DNA of 42,165 bases from Verrucomicrobiaceae bacterium (GCA_027485995.1 JAIXPW010000165.1:1-42165), one strand, 5' to 3'. Shown: positions 26,038 to 33,052, numbered from the stretch's first letter. The notes: generated from the letters alone by a model not told the origin. Made by a program: numbers and translations.

Positions 26038-26597
26038 GGTCTCGATGCCCTCCGGGTGGTTTTCTGGAGGTTGAAGCAATCCCACGCGTCGGGAATCCGG
26101 CTGTCTCCGCTCGTCGTGAAGTTCCTCCTGGCTCCCCGTTCGAACTCGATGCCGCGCCGTGCCCATGACTCCATGTCGGGGGTGAAAAGCGTTCCCTTCG
26201 CGACCGCGTCTTGAAGGTAGCCGTCGAGGCAATCCAATCCATCATGCAGCATGCCTTCGAGCATCTCGGACAATGGCCTGCGAAGGGCCTTCGAGATTCG
26301 AGAAAGCAGCTTGTGCGTGTCCTTCGAGAATCGGAGTTCAACGGCAACCTCCGGCCCCTGCACCTTGGCCTTGTCGAGGTATTCGAGGGCGGAAAATGGG
26401 TCTTCGTGAACTACCCCCACTTGGCCGATCACTTCAGCCGCGAGGATCTGCTGAACCGGGACATTGTAGGCGTCGGCATACTGCACGACGGCTTCGAGGT
26501 GGTTCCGCTGAATTCTCACTGTGACAGGGACCCGCGCTGGGCCTTCGGTGGTTGCGATGGAGCGGGCCGCGATTGATTCGATGGATCGTAGTTTCAT
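26034..26597 (-). CDS. Putative tandem ribbon-helix-helix-like protein
   Basis: The ATG at 26595-26597 gives 187 residues starting MKLRSIESIAARSIATTEG. Two similar segments follow one another. The first is VPVTVRIQRNHLEAVVQYAD (about residues 22-41) with a helix ending NVPVQQILAAEVI. The second is VAVELRFSKDTHKLLSRISK (about 74-93) with a helix RRPLSEMLEGML. Each has a strand of alternating residues and then two helices, as in ribbon-helix-helix DNA-binding domains. The C-terminal third is Arg-rich and unlike the rest. It lies 2 bp after the preceding gene and overlaps the next by 4 bp. A regulator role is inference. Confidence 0.55.
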   Translation of the reverse strand: MKLRSIESIAARSIATTEGPARVPVTVRIQRNHLEAVVQYADAYNVPVQQILAAEVIGQVGVVHEDPFSALEYLDKAKVQGPEVAVELRFSKDTHKLLSRISKALRRPLSEMLEGMLHDGLDCLDGYLQDAVAKGTLFTPDMESWARRGIEFERGARRNFTTSGDSRIPDAWDCFNLQKTTRRASRP

Positions 26598-26599
26598 GA

Positions 26600-26878
26600 T
26601 CAGGCGGCGGCTTGGGTTTGAAGTTCTTCGTTGATGGTCTTCGCAGTAGCCTCGGCCTTGATCTCGAGCGCACCTGAGAAGTGCACCACGATCAACGCGG
26701 CCTCGGTCATGGCTTCGGCTTCGTTGGTGAATGGCCATGCCTTCTCACGGTCGGTGGTGAAGGCGTAGCCCCTGCGGTTGATCTCTTCCCGGCTGCGCGG
26801 GCCCATGAGGTATTTCCCGGCAAGCTCCAGGCTGTGAGACGATCCGGCGATTCTGACAAGATGCTGTGGCGTTTTCAT
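26600..26878 (-). CDS. Small hypothetical protein behind a structured leader
   Basis: A 92-residue protein starts at the ATG at 26876-26878 with MKTPQHLVRIAGSSHSLELAG. The centre contains NRRGYAFTTDREKAWPFTNEAEA and the C-terminus is an Ala/Glu-rich helix. I recognise no domain. The start is set 7 nt after the T-run of a terminator-like branched hairpin, so expression may depend on read-through or on the folding of that leader. A start further upstream at 26917 would lie inside the hairpin and is unlikely. It is the first of the last four genes of the element. Confidence 0.55.
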   Translation of the reverse strand: MKTPQHLVRIAGSSHSLELAGKYLMGPRSREEINRRGYAFTTDREKAWPFTNEAEAMTEAALIVVHFSGALEIKAEATAKTINEELQTQAAA

Positions 26879-26884
26879 GGAACG

Positions 26885-27110
26885 AAAAAAGGTCTCGCCC
26901 GGGTGGTGCTTGAACACCCCTGCGAAGAACTACCAACGCAGGTTCCGGACGAGACCTTGAATCTCGTATTTCGATGTGTGCCGCGTCCGGGGTAGTTACT
27001 TCCCGGGGTTCGAGTGCGGATCGGCGTTCAAGCACCGACGAGGGGACGACTACCGAACGAATCCGGCGCTGTCCACATGGAAAATGGAAGCGCCGGGCGG
27101 CTGCTCAGAG
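26885..27110. other. Structured non-coding region with a three-way-junction hairpin
   Basis: No gene is visible in 26879-27184. Within it, a 14-bp stem with one mismatch (26889-26902 with 26945-26958) encloses two smaller hairpins: GGTG/CACC at 26905-26918 and CCTGCG/CGCAGG at 26919-26942. Together they form a three-way junction, ending on the minus strand in TTTTTT. Two more stems follow: CCGGG/CCCGG at 26987-27006 and a perfect 8-bp CCGGCGCT/AGCGCCGG at 27063-27096. The 11-mer GGTGCTTGAAC (26905-26915) also recurs inverted at 27026-27036. The region could be a non-coding RNA, an attenuator, a replication origin or a packaging site. Confidence 0.65.
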
Positions 27111-27120
27111 CGAATGAGCA

Positions 27121-27162
27121 AAGGGAAAGCGAGCCCGCTTGAGTTCGTCAAAGGGGCTCGCT
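27121..27162 (-). terminator. Terminator-like hairpin after the 268-residue gene
   Basis: On the minus strand a perfect 9-bp stem, AGCGAGCCC (27162-27154) with GGGCTCGCT (27136-27128), is followed by TTTCCCTTT. It lies 23 bp after the stop of the 268-residue gene and separates the structural-type genes from the structured region. Confidence 0.7.
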
Positions 27163-27184
27163 ACTTGTCGCCATTTGAAAAAAA

Positions 27185-27991
27185 TCATCCAGGCGTCGGC
27201 CAAAAGATCTGTGAGGAATCAACCATGACGATGTTATCACCGATCCATTCGATCTCACGGTTCCACTTGCGGGAGGCTCCCTGCTTGAGCGAGCGGTCGG
27301 CTTCGCGGATCCACTCGTAGCCGCTCGGGAGGTTTGGGAAGCCGGTCGGGGTTTCCTTCAGACCGGCTTTACACTCGTCGGGCGGACCGTTCACCCATGT
27401 CTCGGTTCGGCGTGCCACGGGCGTTTTCCTGTTGAAGTATTCATTCCCCATGGTTAGCCCATAGACGAACACCTTCGCGTTATTGGATAGTTCGTAGAAG
27501 GTCCACTCTCCTGATGCTGACTGGTCGGCAGCGTATTTGAATTCGTCCTTTCTCTTGGCGCTTGGAGTGATCTTCCAAAGCTCGATTGCCGCGACGTCTT
27601 CCACTGTCAGCTCGAACGGTCCACCGGCTCCGGGCGCAAAATATGGGTGCTGAACCAGGGGCGTCTGTTGGTCCACCCAATCGATCTCGTAATCGACGTT
27701 TGTCTTGGTCCCGGTCTCGAAGCTGTAGTCGGTCCCGTTCTCTTCACGCTCGACCACGACCGTGAGAACCCCGAGTTGATCGTCTTCGTCTTGGATGGTC
27801 TCAAACGGTTGCCATGAGCTTGACGCAACAACGCCCGGATAGTCGCCCCACACGTCGTTCTTCTCTGGCCTCGCCGCTTTGATCGTGGATGCCGGACCCA
27901 CGTATTCAATCGTGGTCGTGAAGCTCTTGTCGGTCTGCCCTTCTTGAGGGAAGCCGGGGCGCATGTAATCGATGATGGATTCGTCGGCCAT
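27185..27991 (-). CDS. Element protein of unknown function, structural-type position
   Basis: This 268-residue acidic protein starts MADESIIDYMRPGFPQEGQT and appears rich in beta-strands. Aromatic and Trp-containing phrases are spread through it (SSSWQPFETIQDEDDQ, VDYEIDWVDQQTPLV, ETWVNGPPDECKAG). It ends with WIREADRSLKQGASRKW and NREIEWIGDNIVMVD. There is no signal peptide or membrane segment. It follows the 64-residue gene by 1 bp and ends before a hairpin terminator, so it is the last gene of the terminase-protease set. A tail or decoration protein is possible, but I recognise no family. Confidence 0.7.
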   Translation of the reverse strand: MADESIIDYMRPGFPQEGQTDKSFTTTIEYVGPASTIKAARPEKNDVWGDYPGVVASSSWQPFETIQDEDDQLGVLTVVVEREENGTDYSFETGTKTNVDYEIDWVDQQTPLVQHPYFAPGAGGPFELTVEDVAAIELWKITPSAKRKDEFKYAADQSASGEWTFYELSNNAKVFVYGLTMGNEYFNRKTPVARRTETWVNGPPDECKAGLKETPTGFPNLPSGYEWIREADRSLKQGASRKWNREIEWIGDNIVMVDSSQIFWPTPG

Positions 27992-27992
27992 G

Positions 27993-28187
27993 TCAGAATT
28001 TCGGTTGTGCGGTAGGTGCCGCTTGTTGCGTGGGGTTCTTGCCTTGAATCAGGTCGATGTGTCTCTGGACGGCTACCTCGTCGATCGGAGTGATGCCGGA
28101 ACTCAAGCCGCGCCTCTGGCGGTCGGTGAAGGGGTATCTGAACTTGATGCGGGCGGGGCGCTCGGGTGAACTGTCTGGGGATTTCAT
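27993..28187 (-). CDS. Small hypothetical protein of the element
   Basis: This 64-residue basic protein starts MKSPDSSPERPARIKFRYPF and continues TDRQRRGLSSGITPIDEVAV with a polar, Gln- and Pro-rich tail. It fits exactly between its neighbours: its stop ends 1 bp before the ATG of the 268-residue gene, and its start lies after the hairpin that follows the 321-residue gene. It is too short to assign. A small structural or assembly factor would fit its position. Confidence 0.6.
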   Translation of the reverse strand: MKSPDSSPERPARIKFRYPFTDRQRRGLSSGITPIDEVAVQRHIDLIQGKNPTQQAAPTAQPKF

Positions 28188-28210
28188 CTTGGGATCTTGT
28201 TGAGGGGAGA

Positions 28211-28242
28211 CCCCGCCCGGGAAACTGAAAACCCGGACGGGG
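28211..28242 (-). terminator. Strong hairpin after the 321-residue gene
   Basis: An 11-bp stem with one mismatch (28211-28221 with 28232-28242) and a 10-nt loop lies 26 bp downstream of the stop of the 321-residue gene. No T-run follows on the minus strand, so it may be a partial stop or an RNA-processing site that tunes expression of the genes after it. Confidence 0.5.
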
Positions 28243-28267
28243 CGGGATGCCCTGCATGCACTGGAAA

Positions 28268-29233
28268 TTAGCCTGCCAGCTTCGAGGTTTTCGCCAACTC
28301 GGCCTTGGCGGTGGCGAGTAGGGGCTTGAGGCGTTCGAGCCGGGCCTTTTCGCTGAGAAGGATCTCGGCCGTCGTGCCCACGCTGTCGTCGAAGATCACC
28401 CGCGGCTGTCCGTCCTCTTCCAATCCGAGACTGGTCTGGCCGGTCGTGCTTGGTGCCGTGTTGTCTCCGAGGTATTTCAGCGCATCGGCGCTTCCGCTGA
28501 ACAGGCGGCGGACATGACCCTCGGCAAGTCCAAGCGCGGCAACGCGGGCGTGGAAAATCGCGAATGCGGTTTGCGCCAGCCCCTCATTCACCCGTTGAAG
28601 CTCTTCAGCGTTCGCGAGCCTCTCGTCGCTGCATGCGATGAACAGGCGCTGGAGCTCGATGGTCTTCGACCGGCGAAGATCTGCGAGGTGATCGATCGCG
28701 TTGGCAATCGCGGACTCGAAACGGCGGTTCTGATATGCCGTCTCAGGATCTCTCGGGTCGATGTTCCGAACGATGCTCTTCAGGTTTTCGCCCTTCCCGC
28801 CTGAAATTGAAATCCCGAGAGCAGTGCCCGCATCGCTGAAATCCCCGAGGTTGATGTCGGACCCGAACAAGTTCTTTCGTGCGGACCGAATCTGCCCTTC
28901 GTGGATCTTGGCGACGCGGAACCTTTCCGAGAGCGCCCACCACTGAGCGAAACAGGCGGGAAGGCCTTTCCAGGCTTCCGGCATCGGCGCCGGGTCTTCC
29001 CGAGGTGGGGCCGGGTTGGCAAATCTCGAGCCGGCCGCCGTTTGGCTCTTCGGATCGATCACGGTGAGGTCTTCAGGATCGAATTTCGAAAACTCGGACT
29101 CGGTGATCTCGATTGTGTCACCTTCGGACACGCTGCTGCGGGTGCCATTGGCAAGGGTTGCGATCGTGTCACGTTCAACGCGGACGCGGACGGTGTTCTG
29201 CTTCGGAGGGAAGATTTTCTTGAGGTCAAACAT
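28268..29233 (-). CDS. Element protein of unknown function next to the prohead protease
   Basis: This 321-residue protein starts MFDLKKIFPPKQNTVRVRVE. The first 60 residues form a small beta-domain ending in SEFSKFDPEDLTVIDPKS. A Pro-rich linker follows, then a mainly helical body with charged, probably coiled-coil segments near 190-240 (LRRSKTIELQRLFIACSDER) and at the C-terminus (SEKARLERLKPLLATAKAEL). It takes the place where HK97-type phages have the major capsid gene, directly after the protease. I see neither the length nor the patterns of that protein. A scaffold or capsid-modifying protein is a reasonable guess only. Confidence 0.7.
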   Translation of the reverse strand: MFDLKKIFPPKQNTVRVRVERDTIATLANGTRSSVSEGDTIEITESEFSKFDPEDLTVIDPKSQTAAGSRFANPAPPREDPAPMPEAWKGLPACFAQWWALSERFRVAKIHEGQIRSARKNLFGSDINLGDFSDAGTALGISISGGKGENLKSIVRNIDPRDPETAYQNRRFESAIANAIDHLADLRRSKTIELQRLFIACSDERLANAEELQRVNEGLAQTAFAIFHARVAALGLAEGHVRRLFSGSADALKYLGDNTAPSTTGQTSLGLEEDGQPRVIFDDSVGTTAEILLSEKARLERLKPLLATAKAELAKTSKLAG

Positions 29234-29263
29234 GGTGGTCGGTGTTGGTTCGAGTTGAGATTT

Positions 29264-29845
29264 TCAGCGGGTGCCGGGGATGCGGAGTCTCCAGTATTCG
29301 GGATTTCTTGAGTCGGTGATCGGAAGTGCCTCGGGCGGCTTCGGCGCGTTGCGTGCGCTGGCGCTCGTCTCGGCGTAGGCGGGCATCGTGACGACAGAAA
29401 TATCCACCAACTTCGAGACGCGGGTGATCGTGCGGATTCGTGCCGCCCCCTCCTTGGCCCATGATTGCCCGGCGGCATCCACCATGAACGAGAAAGAGGA
29501 TTGGTCTAAGTCTTGGCGCTTCAGCGAGACGAGCAAGTCGTTCCCGACCTGCGTGTCCGGGGCCTCGAACTGGTAGCGAAGGCCTACGGTGTCGACCGAC
29601 AATTTCAGCGTGCCCTTGCCGTTCCTTGATCTGGCGAGAACCATGTTGCTGTCATGATTTACCAGGGCTCTCACGTCGTCATTCAAGACGCGATCGAATG
29701 CGCCGGGCTTGATGATTTCGAAGATCGGCGCGGCTTCGGTCCCGAAATTCTGTGAGCGAACATTGAACAAGCTCGCGTATCCCGTCACGGTGCGGCCGGT
29801 GGCCTTCGCGGGCTCGGCAATCATGAATCGTTTTTCAGCATCCAT
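29264..29845 (-). CDS. HK97-type prohead protease (family S78)
   Basis: The ATG at 29843-29845 gives 193 residues starting MDAEKRFMIAEPAKATGRTV. The S78 pattern is clear: VTGYASLFN, FEIIKPGAFDRVL, the catalytic His in VRALVNHDSNMVLARS, SLKRQDLDQSSFSFMVDA (with the Ser region), and ISVVTMPAYAETSA near the C-terminus. These proteases cut scaffold segments from capsid proteins during head maturation. Starts further up (ATG at 29881, GTG at 29896) would overlap the HTH gene; the chosen start leaves 10 bp. A complete protease without a recognisable capsid gene is unusual and suggests action on helper-phage proteins or on an unrecognised local substrate. Confidence 0.88.
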   Translation of the reverse strand: MDAEKRFMIAEPAKATGRTVTGYASLFNVRSQNFGTEAAPIFEIIKPGAFDRVLNDDVRALVNHDSNMVLARSRNGKGTLKLSVDTVGLRYQFEAPDTQVGNDLLVSLKRQDLDQSSFSFMVDAAGQSWAKEGAARIRTITRVSKLVDISVVTMPAYAETSASARNAPKPPEALPITDSRNPEYWRLRIPGTR

Positions 29846-29855
29846 GAGACGAGTC

Positions 29856-30074
29856 TCACCCTTTCCATGGTCGACCGCCATTCGGAGTTGTGCCACTTGT
29901 GGACAAACTCAGATAGCATATCGAGGCGTCGACTTCGGAAATGAGGATCACTCGTTGGTTGAGCTCAACGCACGGGAGCTTGCCAGACTTCCGGAGGCGC
30001 TGGACGGTCTTCACTGAGCATCCCCACAAGGCCGCGACTTCGCCCGGGCTCATCATGCGGGGCTTCGAGTTCAT
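29856..30074 (-). CDS. Small helix-turn-helix protein
   Basis: This 72-residue protein starts MNSKPRMMSPGEVAALWGCS and carries a MerR/excisionase-type winged HTH: PGEVAALWGCSVKTVQRLRKSGKLPCVELNQRVIL-like, with the recognition helix SVKTVQRLRKSG and the wing LPCVELNQ. The typical helix-turn-helix DNA-binding family 17 fits well. The ATG overlaps the stop of the small terminase gene (ATGA). A role in packaging-gene control or as an excisionase is possible. Confidence 0.75.
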   Translation of the reverse strand: MNSKPRMMSPGEVAALWGCSVKTVQRLRKSGKLPCVELNQRVILISEVDASICYLSLSTSGTTPNGGRPWKG

Positions 30075-30475
30075 GGCCGTTTCTTGAGTTTCGCCCACTT
30101 GCTTTCCTCCTTCACAACGGCCTGCGGGAGGCGGGCCGATGCCGCGCAAGTGAGCCCCAGGGCGTCGGCGAATCCGCGAAGCTGTGCCAGCCCCCCGGCG
30201 TGAACGACAACAGCCGGATGACGCTTCTTGCCTTCGCGGCCTCCATCGATTACGAGGCCCTCCTTGGCGAGTAGCTCGCTGGCCTCGCGCACGATGGCGG
30301 ACGCTTCGCAATACCCGACGAAACTCTCGTGGTAGGCAAGCGGCAGCGTTCGATCCGCGCTCTTGAGGTTCTGGATCGTGGTTTTCCATGTCGCCTTGGC
30401 ATGCTTTGAAAGCCAAGCTGGAGGTTTCGCGGGAATGGTCCCGCCCGTCGTCGGTAGCTTCGATACTGGTTTCAT
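30071..30475 (-). CDS. Phage terminase small subunit, P27 family
   Basis: This 134-residue protein fits the P27 family of small terminases. It has a Pro-rich start (PAKPPAWLSKHAKATWKTTI), the helix YHESFVGYCEASAIVREASELLAKEG near residues 48-73, the KKRHPAVVVHAGGLAQLRGFA segment and a C-terminal LGLTCAASARLP. Small terminases recognise the packaging site on DNA and recruit the large motor subunit. No large subunit gene is in the element, so the motor must come from elsewhere, as in satellites that redirect a helper's packaging. It overlaps the HTH gene by 4 bp. Confidence 0.82.
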   Translation of the reverse strand: MKPVSKLPTTGGTIPAKPPAWLSKHAKATWKTTIQNLKSADRTLPLAYHESFVGYCEASAIVREASELLAKEGLVIDGGREGKKRHPAVVVHAGGLAQLRGFADALGLTCAASARLPQAVVKEESKWAKLKKRP

Positions 30476-30541
30476 GGTGTGATGACTGTGGGGAGATGCT
30501 TTTGATTGGCGCAGACACGAAAGAAGGGCTCAGATCGGTGT

Positions 30542-30856
30542 TCAGTTGGTTCGCGTTTCACTTTGGGAGGTGGCCCCATCGCTGGCCTCTGGCTGGCCTG
30601 CCGTGGCCTCCTGCGCGTCGCTGGCCTGCTTGGCTGGCTTGATGCGTCGAGCGGTGGCGCGGCCTCTGGCAACCTCGACGGCGAACGCTGCGGCCTGCAT
30701 GCTCGGGCACTCGATCAGGTGAAGGACAAGCCTGCCCGGTGCGGTCGGGTAGCTGCCCGGACTCACGACTGCGAACACGCGGCCATGATGGGATTCACCG
30801 CCTGCTTGCCGGATGATGTCGGCGGTCTGGTCATGAGTGAGGATCACTCGAATCAT
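30542..30856 (-). CDS. Small hypothetical protein of the element
   Basis: An ATG at 30854-30856, overlapping the stop of the ATPase gene (ATGA), starts a 104-residue protein, MIRVILTHDQTADIIRQAGG. The first 70 residues look like a compact alpha/beta domain (GRVFAVVSPGSYPTAPGRLVLHL, then MQAAAFAVEVARGRATARRI). The last 30 are a polar, Ala/Gln/Ser-rich tail. No family is recognised. A 66-bp gap separates it from the small terminase gene. Confidence 0.6.
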   Translation of the reverse strand: MIRVILTHDQTADIIRQAGGESHHGRVFAVVSPGSYPTAPGRLVLHLIECPSMQAAAFAVEVARGRATARRIKPAKQASDAQEATAGQPEASDGATSQSETRTN

Positions 30857-31578
30857 GCGCGGAGGATGGTTGATGATTCGATGATGCGGCCGCCGATGGG
30901 TCCGGCATACTCCTCTGGCCATGGATCGCAGAACTCGTCCGGATGGGTGTTGCTGGTCCAGAGCGTCACTCGGTTGTTGGCGTGCCTGTGGTCGATCAGT
31001 CCGAACAACTCCACGAACACCGACTTGGTGACATGCAGCTTTCCCATCTCGTCGAAGATGAGGACGTCGGCGTTTCGATACTTCCAGAGCTTCTCCCTGG
31101 CCTCTTCCTGCTCTTGTGGATCTCGGGAGAACTTGGCCAGAGTGATGGCCGCGAAGTCGTAGCCCTTGGCATGAGCAATCCTCAGGTGATCGCTTGAGCT
31201 GGTCTCGATCCGCCGTCTGGCCTGGCGTCTGACCCAAAGGAAAGCGCATCGCGTCTTGCTCTCGCCGGTCATTCCGATCAGTCCAAGCCATGGCCGCTCT
31301 TGGGTCGGCTTCCATGCCGAAACTCTCTTCCAGAGGTCGGCGTTGAAATCGCGATGATTGATGTCCGTGCATCGGATTCGTGCGGGTGTTAGTTCGTCAA
31401 CGATGGCCTCGGCCTCGATTCGTTTGGCCTCCAGCTTCTGTCCTTCGATCTCCAGGCGATTGGCTTCTTCCTTCGCTTCGCATTCGTCGCAGGAGAGGCC
31501 CCGTCGAAACTCTCGTAACTCAACGGGGCATTCGAAGCTCTCGCCGCAGAGATGGCATTGGTTCGTGAACGTCTCCAT
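30853..31578 (-). CDS. DnaC/IstB-like ATPase with N-terminal zinc motif
   Basis: This 241-residue protein starts METFTNQCHLCGESFECP. Four Cys in CHLCG and LSCDEC form a probable zinc site, and a Lys/Glu-rich coiled coil follows at about 35-62. The AAA+ domain has GMTGESKTR near 101-109 in the place of Walker A, where the usual second-last Gly is Ser, and a clear Walker B VLIFDEMGK near 171-179. A sensor-like VTLWTSNTHPDEF follows. DnaC-type proteins load the replicative helicase. With the upstream winged-helix gene it makes an initiator/loader pair. The altered P-loop may weaken ATP hydrolysis. Confidence 0.8.
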   Translation of the reverse strand: METFTNQCHLCGESFECPVELREFRRGLSCDECEAKEEANRLEIEGQKLEAKRIEAEAIVDELTPARIRCTDINHRDFNADLWKRVSAWKPTQERPWLGLIGMTGESKTRCAFLWVRRQARRRIETSSSDHLRIAHAKGYDFAAITLAKFSRDPQEQEEAREKLWKYRNADVLIFDEMGKLHVTKSVFVELFGLIDHRHANNRVTLWTSNTHPDEFCDPWPEEYAGPIGGRIIESSTILRA

Positions 31579-31585
31579 GGGGTGT

Positions 31586-32056
31586 TCACTTTGCGCGCTT
31601 CCCCATCTTGGGATTCGATGAAATCTCTCCTTTTTCCTTCAGGGGAGTTTCCTTCATGGGAGCACCTTTAGAGGGATTACCTTTGTGCCCCCTTTTTTGG
31701 GGGTGGTGTCCCCCCGGTTTTGGGGGTAACTCCCCCCCTGATTTTTGGGGGTGGTGTCCCCCCGGTTTTGGGTGGTGGTTGGCTGATGAACCTGCCCCCG
31801 TTTTGGGGGTGGGTTGGATCACTGAGGTTCTCCCTGGCCGACGTTCGATTTCGATAAATCCAAGGCGTTCGAGGTCGCCAAGAATTTTTGAAATCTTGTC
31901 GGTGTCGCTGATCCGGCAAATCGAGGCGATGGTGGAAATCTTCGAAAAAGTAACCCCTCGGTGATATAGGTGGCAGAGCACTCGAAACTGGTTCTTGTCC
32001 AATCCCGCAAGATCCAGCCATGCGGGGATGAACGGCCTCTTTGGTTCTTCGCTCAC
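31586..32056 (-). CDS. Winged-helix protein, probable replication initiator, with PKPGGHHPQK repeats
   Basis: The 156-residue protein starts MSEEPKRPFIPAWLDLAGLD. Residues 10-80 look like a winged helix (KNQFRVLCHLYHRGVTFSKIS, then DTDKISKILGDLERLGFIEIE). After it come two copies of a 16-residue unit with the core PKPGGHHPQK, then a basic tail. In many phages an initiator with this layout is followed by the helicase loader, as here (7 bp away). The DNA repeats behind the two units could serve as iterons of an origin inside the gene, as in lambda O. The start overlaps the stop of the gene before (ATGA). Confidence 0.68.
   Translation of the reverse strand: MSEEPKRPFIPAWLDLAGLDKNQFRVLCHLYHRGVTFSKISTIASICRISDTDKISKILGDLERLGFIEIERRPGRTSVIQPTPKTGAGSSANHHPKPGGHHPQKSGGELPPKPGGHHPQKRGHKGNPSKGAPMKETPLKEKGEISSNPKMGKRAK
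31694..31772. repeat. Two 31-bp direct repeats, 48-bp period, G- and C-run rich
   Basis: Positions 31694-31724 and 31742-31772 are identical. Each contains TTTTTGGGGG, a GGTGGT-like core, six C and GGTTTTGGG. A third partial copy (CCCCCGTTTTGGGGG) begins near 31795. They are in frame with the winged-helix gene and explain its PKPGGHHPQK repeats. The runs of five or six G or C could form G-quadruplexes or serve as initiator-binding iterons. Confidence 0.8.
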
Positions 32057-32259
32057 CCGGCACCGCCTTCCCGTTCAAGCTCGTCCAGGAGGGACAACAC
32101 CCGGCTCACCTCGGCCTCACGGCGCATCGCGGGCGGGTGATCGATCTCCGGGGCCGTGAGGCTGTCCCAGAGCTTCGCCTTGGCTTCAGCGGCGGCGGCA
32201 TCGCTGGCGATTCGGGCCTTGGCGTCCGCGTGCTGGTCGATGCTCAGGCGGGGGCTCAT
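32053..32259 (-). CDS. Small hypothetical protein of the element
   Basis: This 68-residue, Ala-, Glu- and Arg-rich protein, probably all-helical, starts MSPRLSIDQHADAKARIASD and ends RVLSLLDELEREGGAG. It is joined on both sides by 4-bp ATGA overlaps: its start with the stop of the AlpA-like gene, and its stop with the start of the winged-helix gene. This makes it a likely real gene of the early operon. Function unknown. Confidence 0.6.
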   Translation of the reverse strand: MSPRLSIDQHADAKARIASDAAAAEAKAKLWDSLTAPEIDHPPAMRREAEVSRVLSLLDELEREGGAG

Positions 32260-32456
32260 CGGGCGGCCTCCTTCCCCTCGATCTTGGCGCGGACGGCCTC
32301 AAGGTCGAAGCGGACCGTTCCTTGAAACGTGACGCTCGGGATTTTCCCCTCTTTGGCCCACTTGTAAATCGTGGTGGGGGTGGTATTGTAGAGCTTGGCG
32401 ATTGCGGCGGCCTTCACAAAGGGCCGGTCGATTGTCGGTAATGGTTTGGCACTCAT
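32256..32456 (-). CDS. AlpA/excisionase-like helix-turn-helix regulator
   Basis: The ATG at 32454-32456 gives 66 residues starting MSAKPLPTIDRPFVKAAAIA. The rest, KLYNTTPTTIYKWAKEGKIPSVTFQGTVRFD, is a classic small winged HTH of the helix-turn-helix 17/excisionase type. A GTG three codons earlier is an alternative start. It is the first gene of the early operon, with a 74-bp spacer to the end of the integrase operon, and could control excision and early transcription, as AlpA does in P4-like satellites. That role is inferred from position. Confidence 0.8.
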   Translation of the reverse strand: MSAKPLPTIDRPFVKAAAIAKLYNTTPTTIYKWAKEGKIPSVTFQGTVRFDLEAVRAKIEGKEAAR

Positions 32457-32530
32457 AGGTGCCACGCATTTTTAACAAATTCCGGATCGCGGCGATATTC
32501 TCAGATACCAATCGGCAATCGTAGTCTGGA

Positions 32531-33052
32531 TCACTCCCAGTTCGGGTTCATCCTCGGGCCTAGGAAATTGGGAAATCCGGCCTTCTCCATTCTCTTCGCG
32601 CTCTCGATGATTTCGGAAATGATCGTGACGCGCTCCTTGACCGGATAGCCCCTTGATTGCTCGACATCTCCAACCGATTTCCAGAACTCACTCAGGCCGC
32701 TTGGGGTTGTTGGAATCGCCTCGAAAATCTCGGGATGGACCTGCGCGATGTAGTCAAGAATCTCCGACTTATTGAAATTGGCCTCATGCCTGAAAAGACA
32801 TTGAGCAATCCATCGGGCATCATGCTTTCTCCTGAATATCTGGGATCTCGGATTCTTCTTGCCCTCGACCCTAAGTAGCTCAACGGCGGCCCCTACAAGG
32901 TCCCAGTTCTCATCACAAATCGCGGAGCAAAGAGCCTGGGAGGACTCCTCGAACTCTTTGTATTCATCCAGCGTATCCCGTTTCCAGCGCAGTGATTCGA
33001 GCCCCTGCGCTATCTCACGAATGCGGACGATGTTCGACTCTTCGGCATTCAT
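32531..33052 (-). CDS. Hypothetical protein co-transcribed with the integrase
   Basis: This 173-residue soluble protein starts MNAEESNIVRIREIAQGLES. It is helical and rich in Glu, Ser and Ile, with phrases such as FRRKHDARWIAQCLFRHEANF and IISEIIESAKRMEKAGF. Its ATG overlaps the integrase stop by 4 bp, so it is made with the integrase. No family is recognised. Its base composition looks lower in GC than its neighbours, so it may be a recent cargo gene. Confidence 0.65.
   Translation of the reverse strand: MNAEESNIVRIREIAQGLESLRWKRDTLDEYKEFEESSQALCSAICDENWDLVGAAVELLRVEGKKNPRSQIFRRKHDARWIAQCLFRHEANFNKSEILDYIAQVHPEIFEAIPTTPSGLSEFWKSVGDVEQSRGYPVKERVTIISEIIESAKRMEKAGFPNFLGPRMNPNWE

Noticed and set aside
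31685..31815. CRISPR-like array from the regular repeats
   Set aside because: There are only two full copies, the period is a multiple of three inside an open gene, there are no unique spacers and no cas genes.
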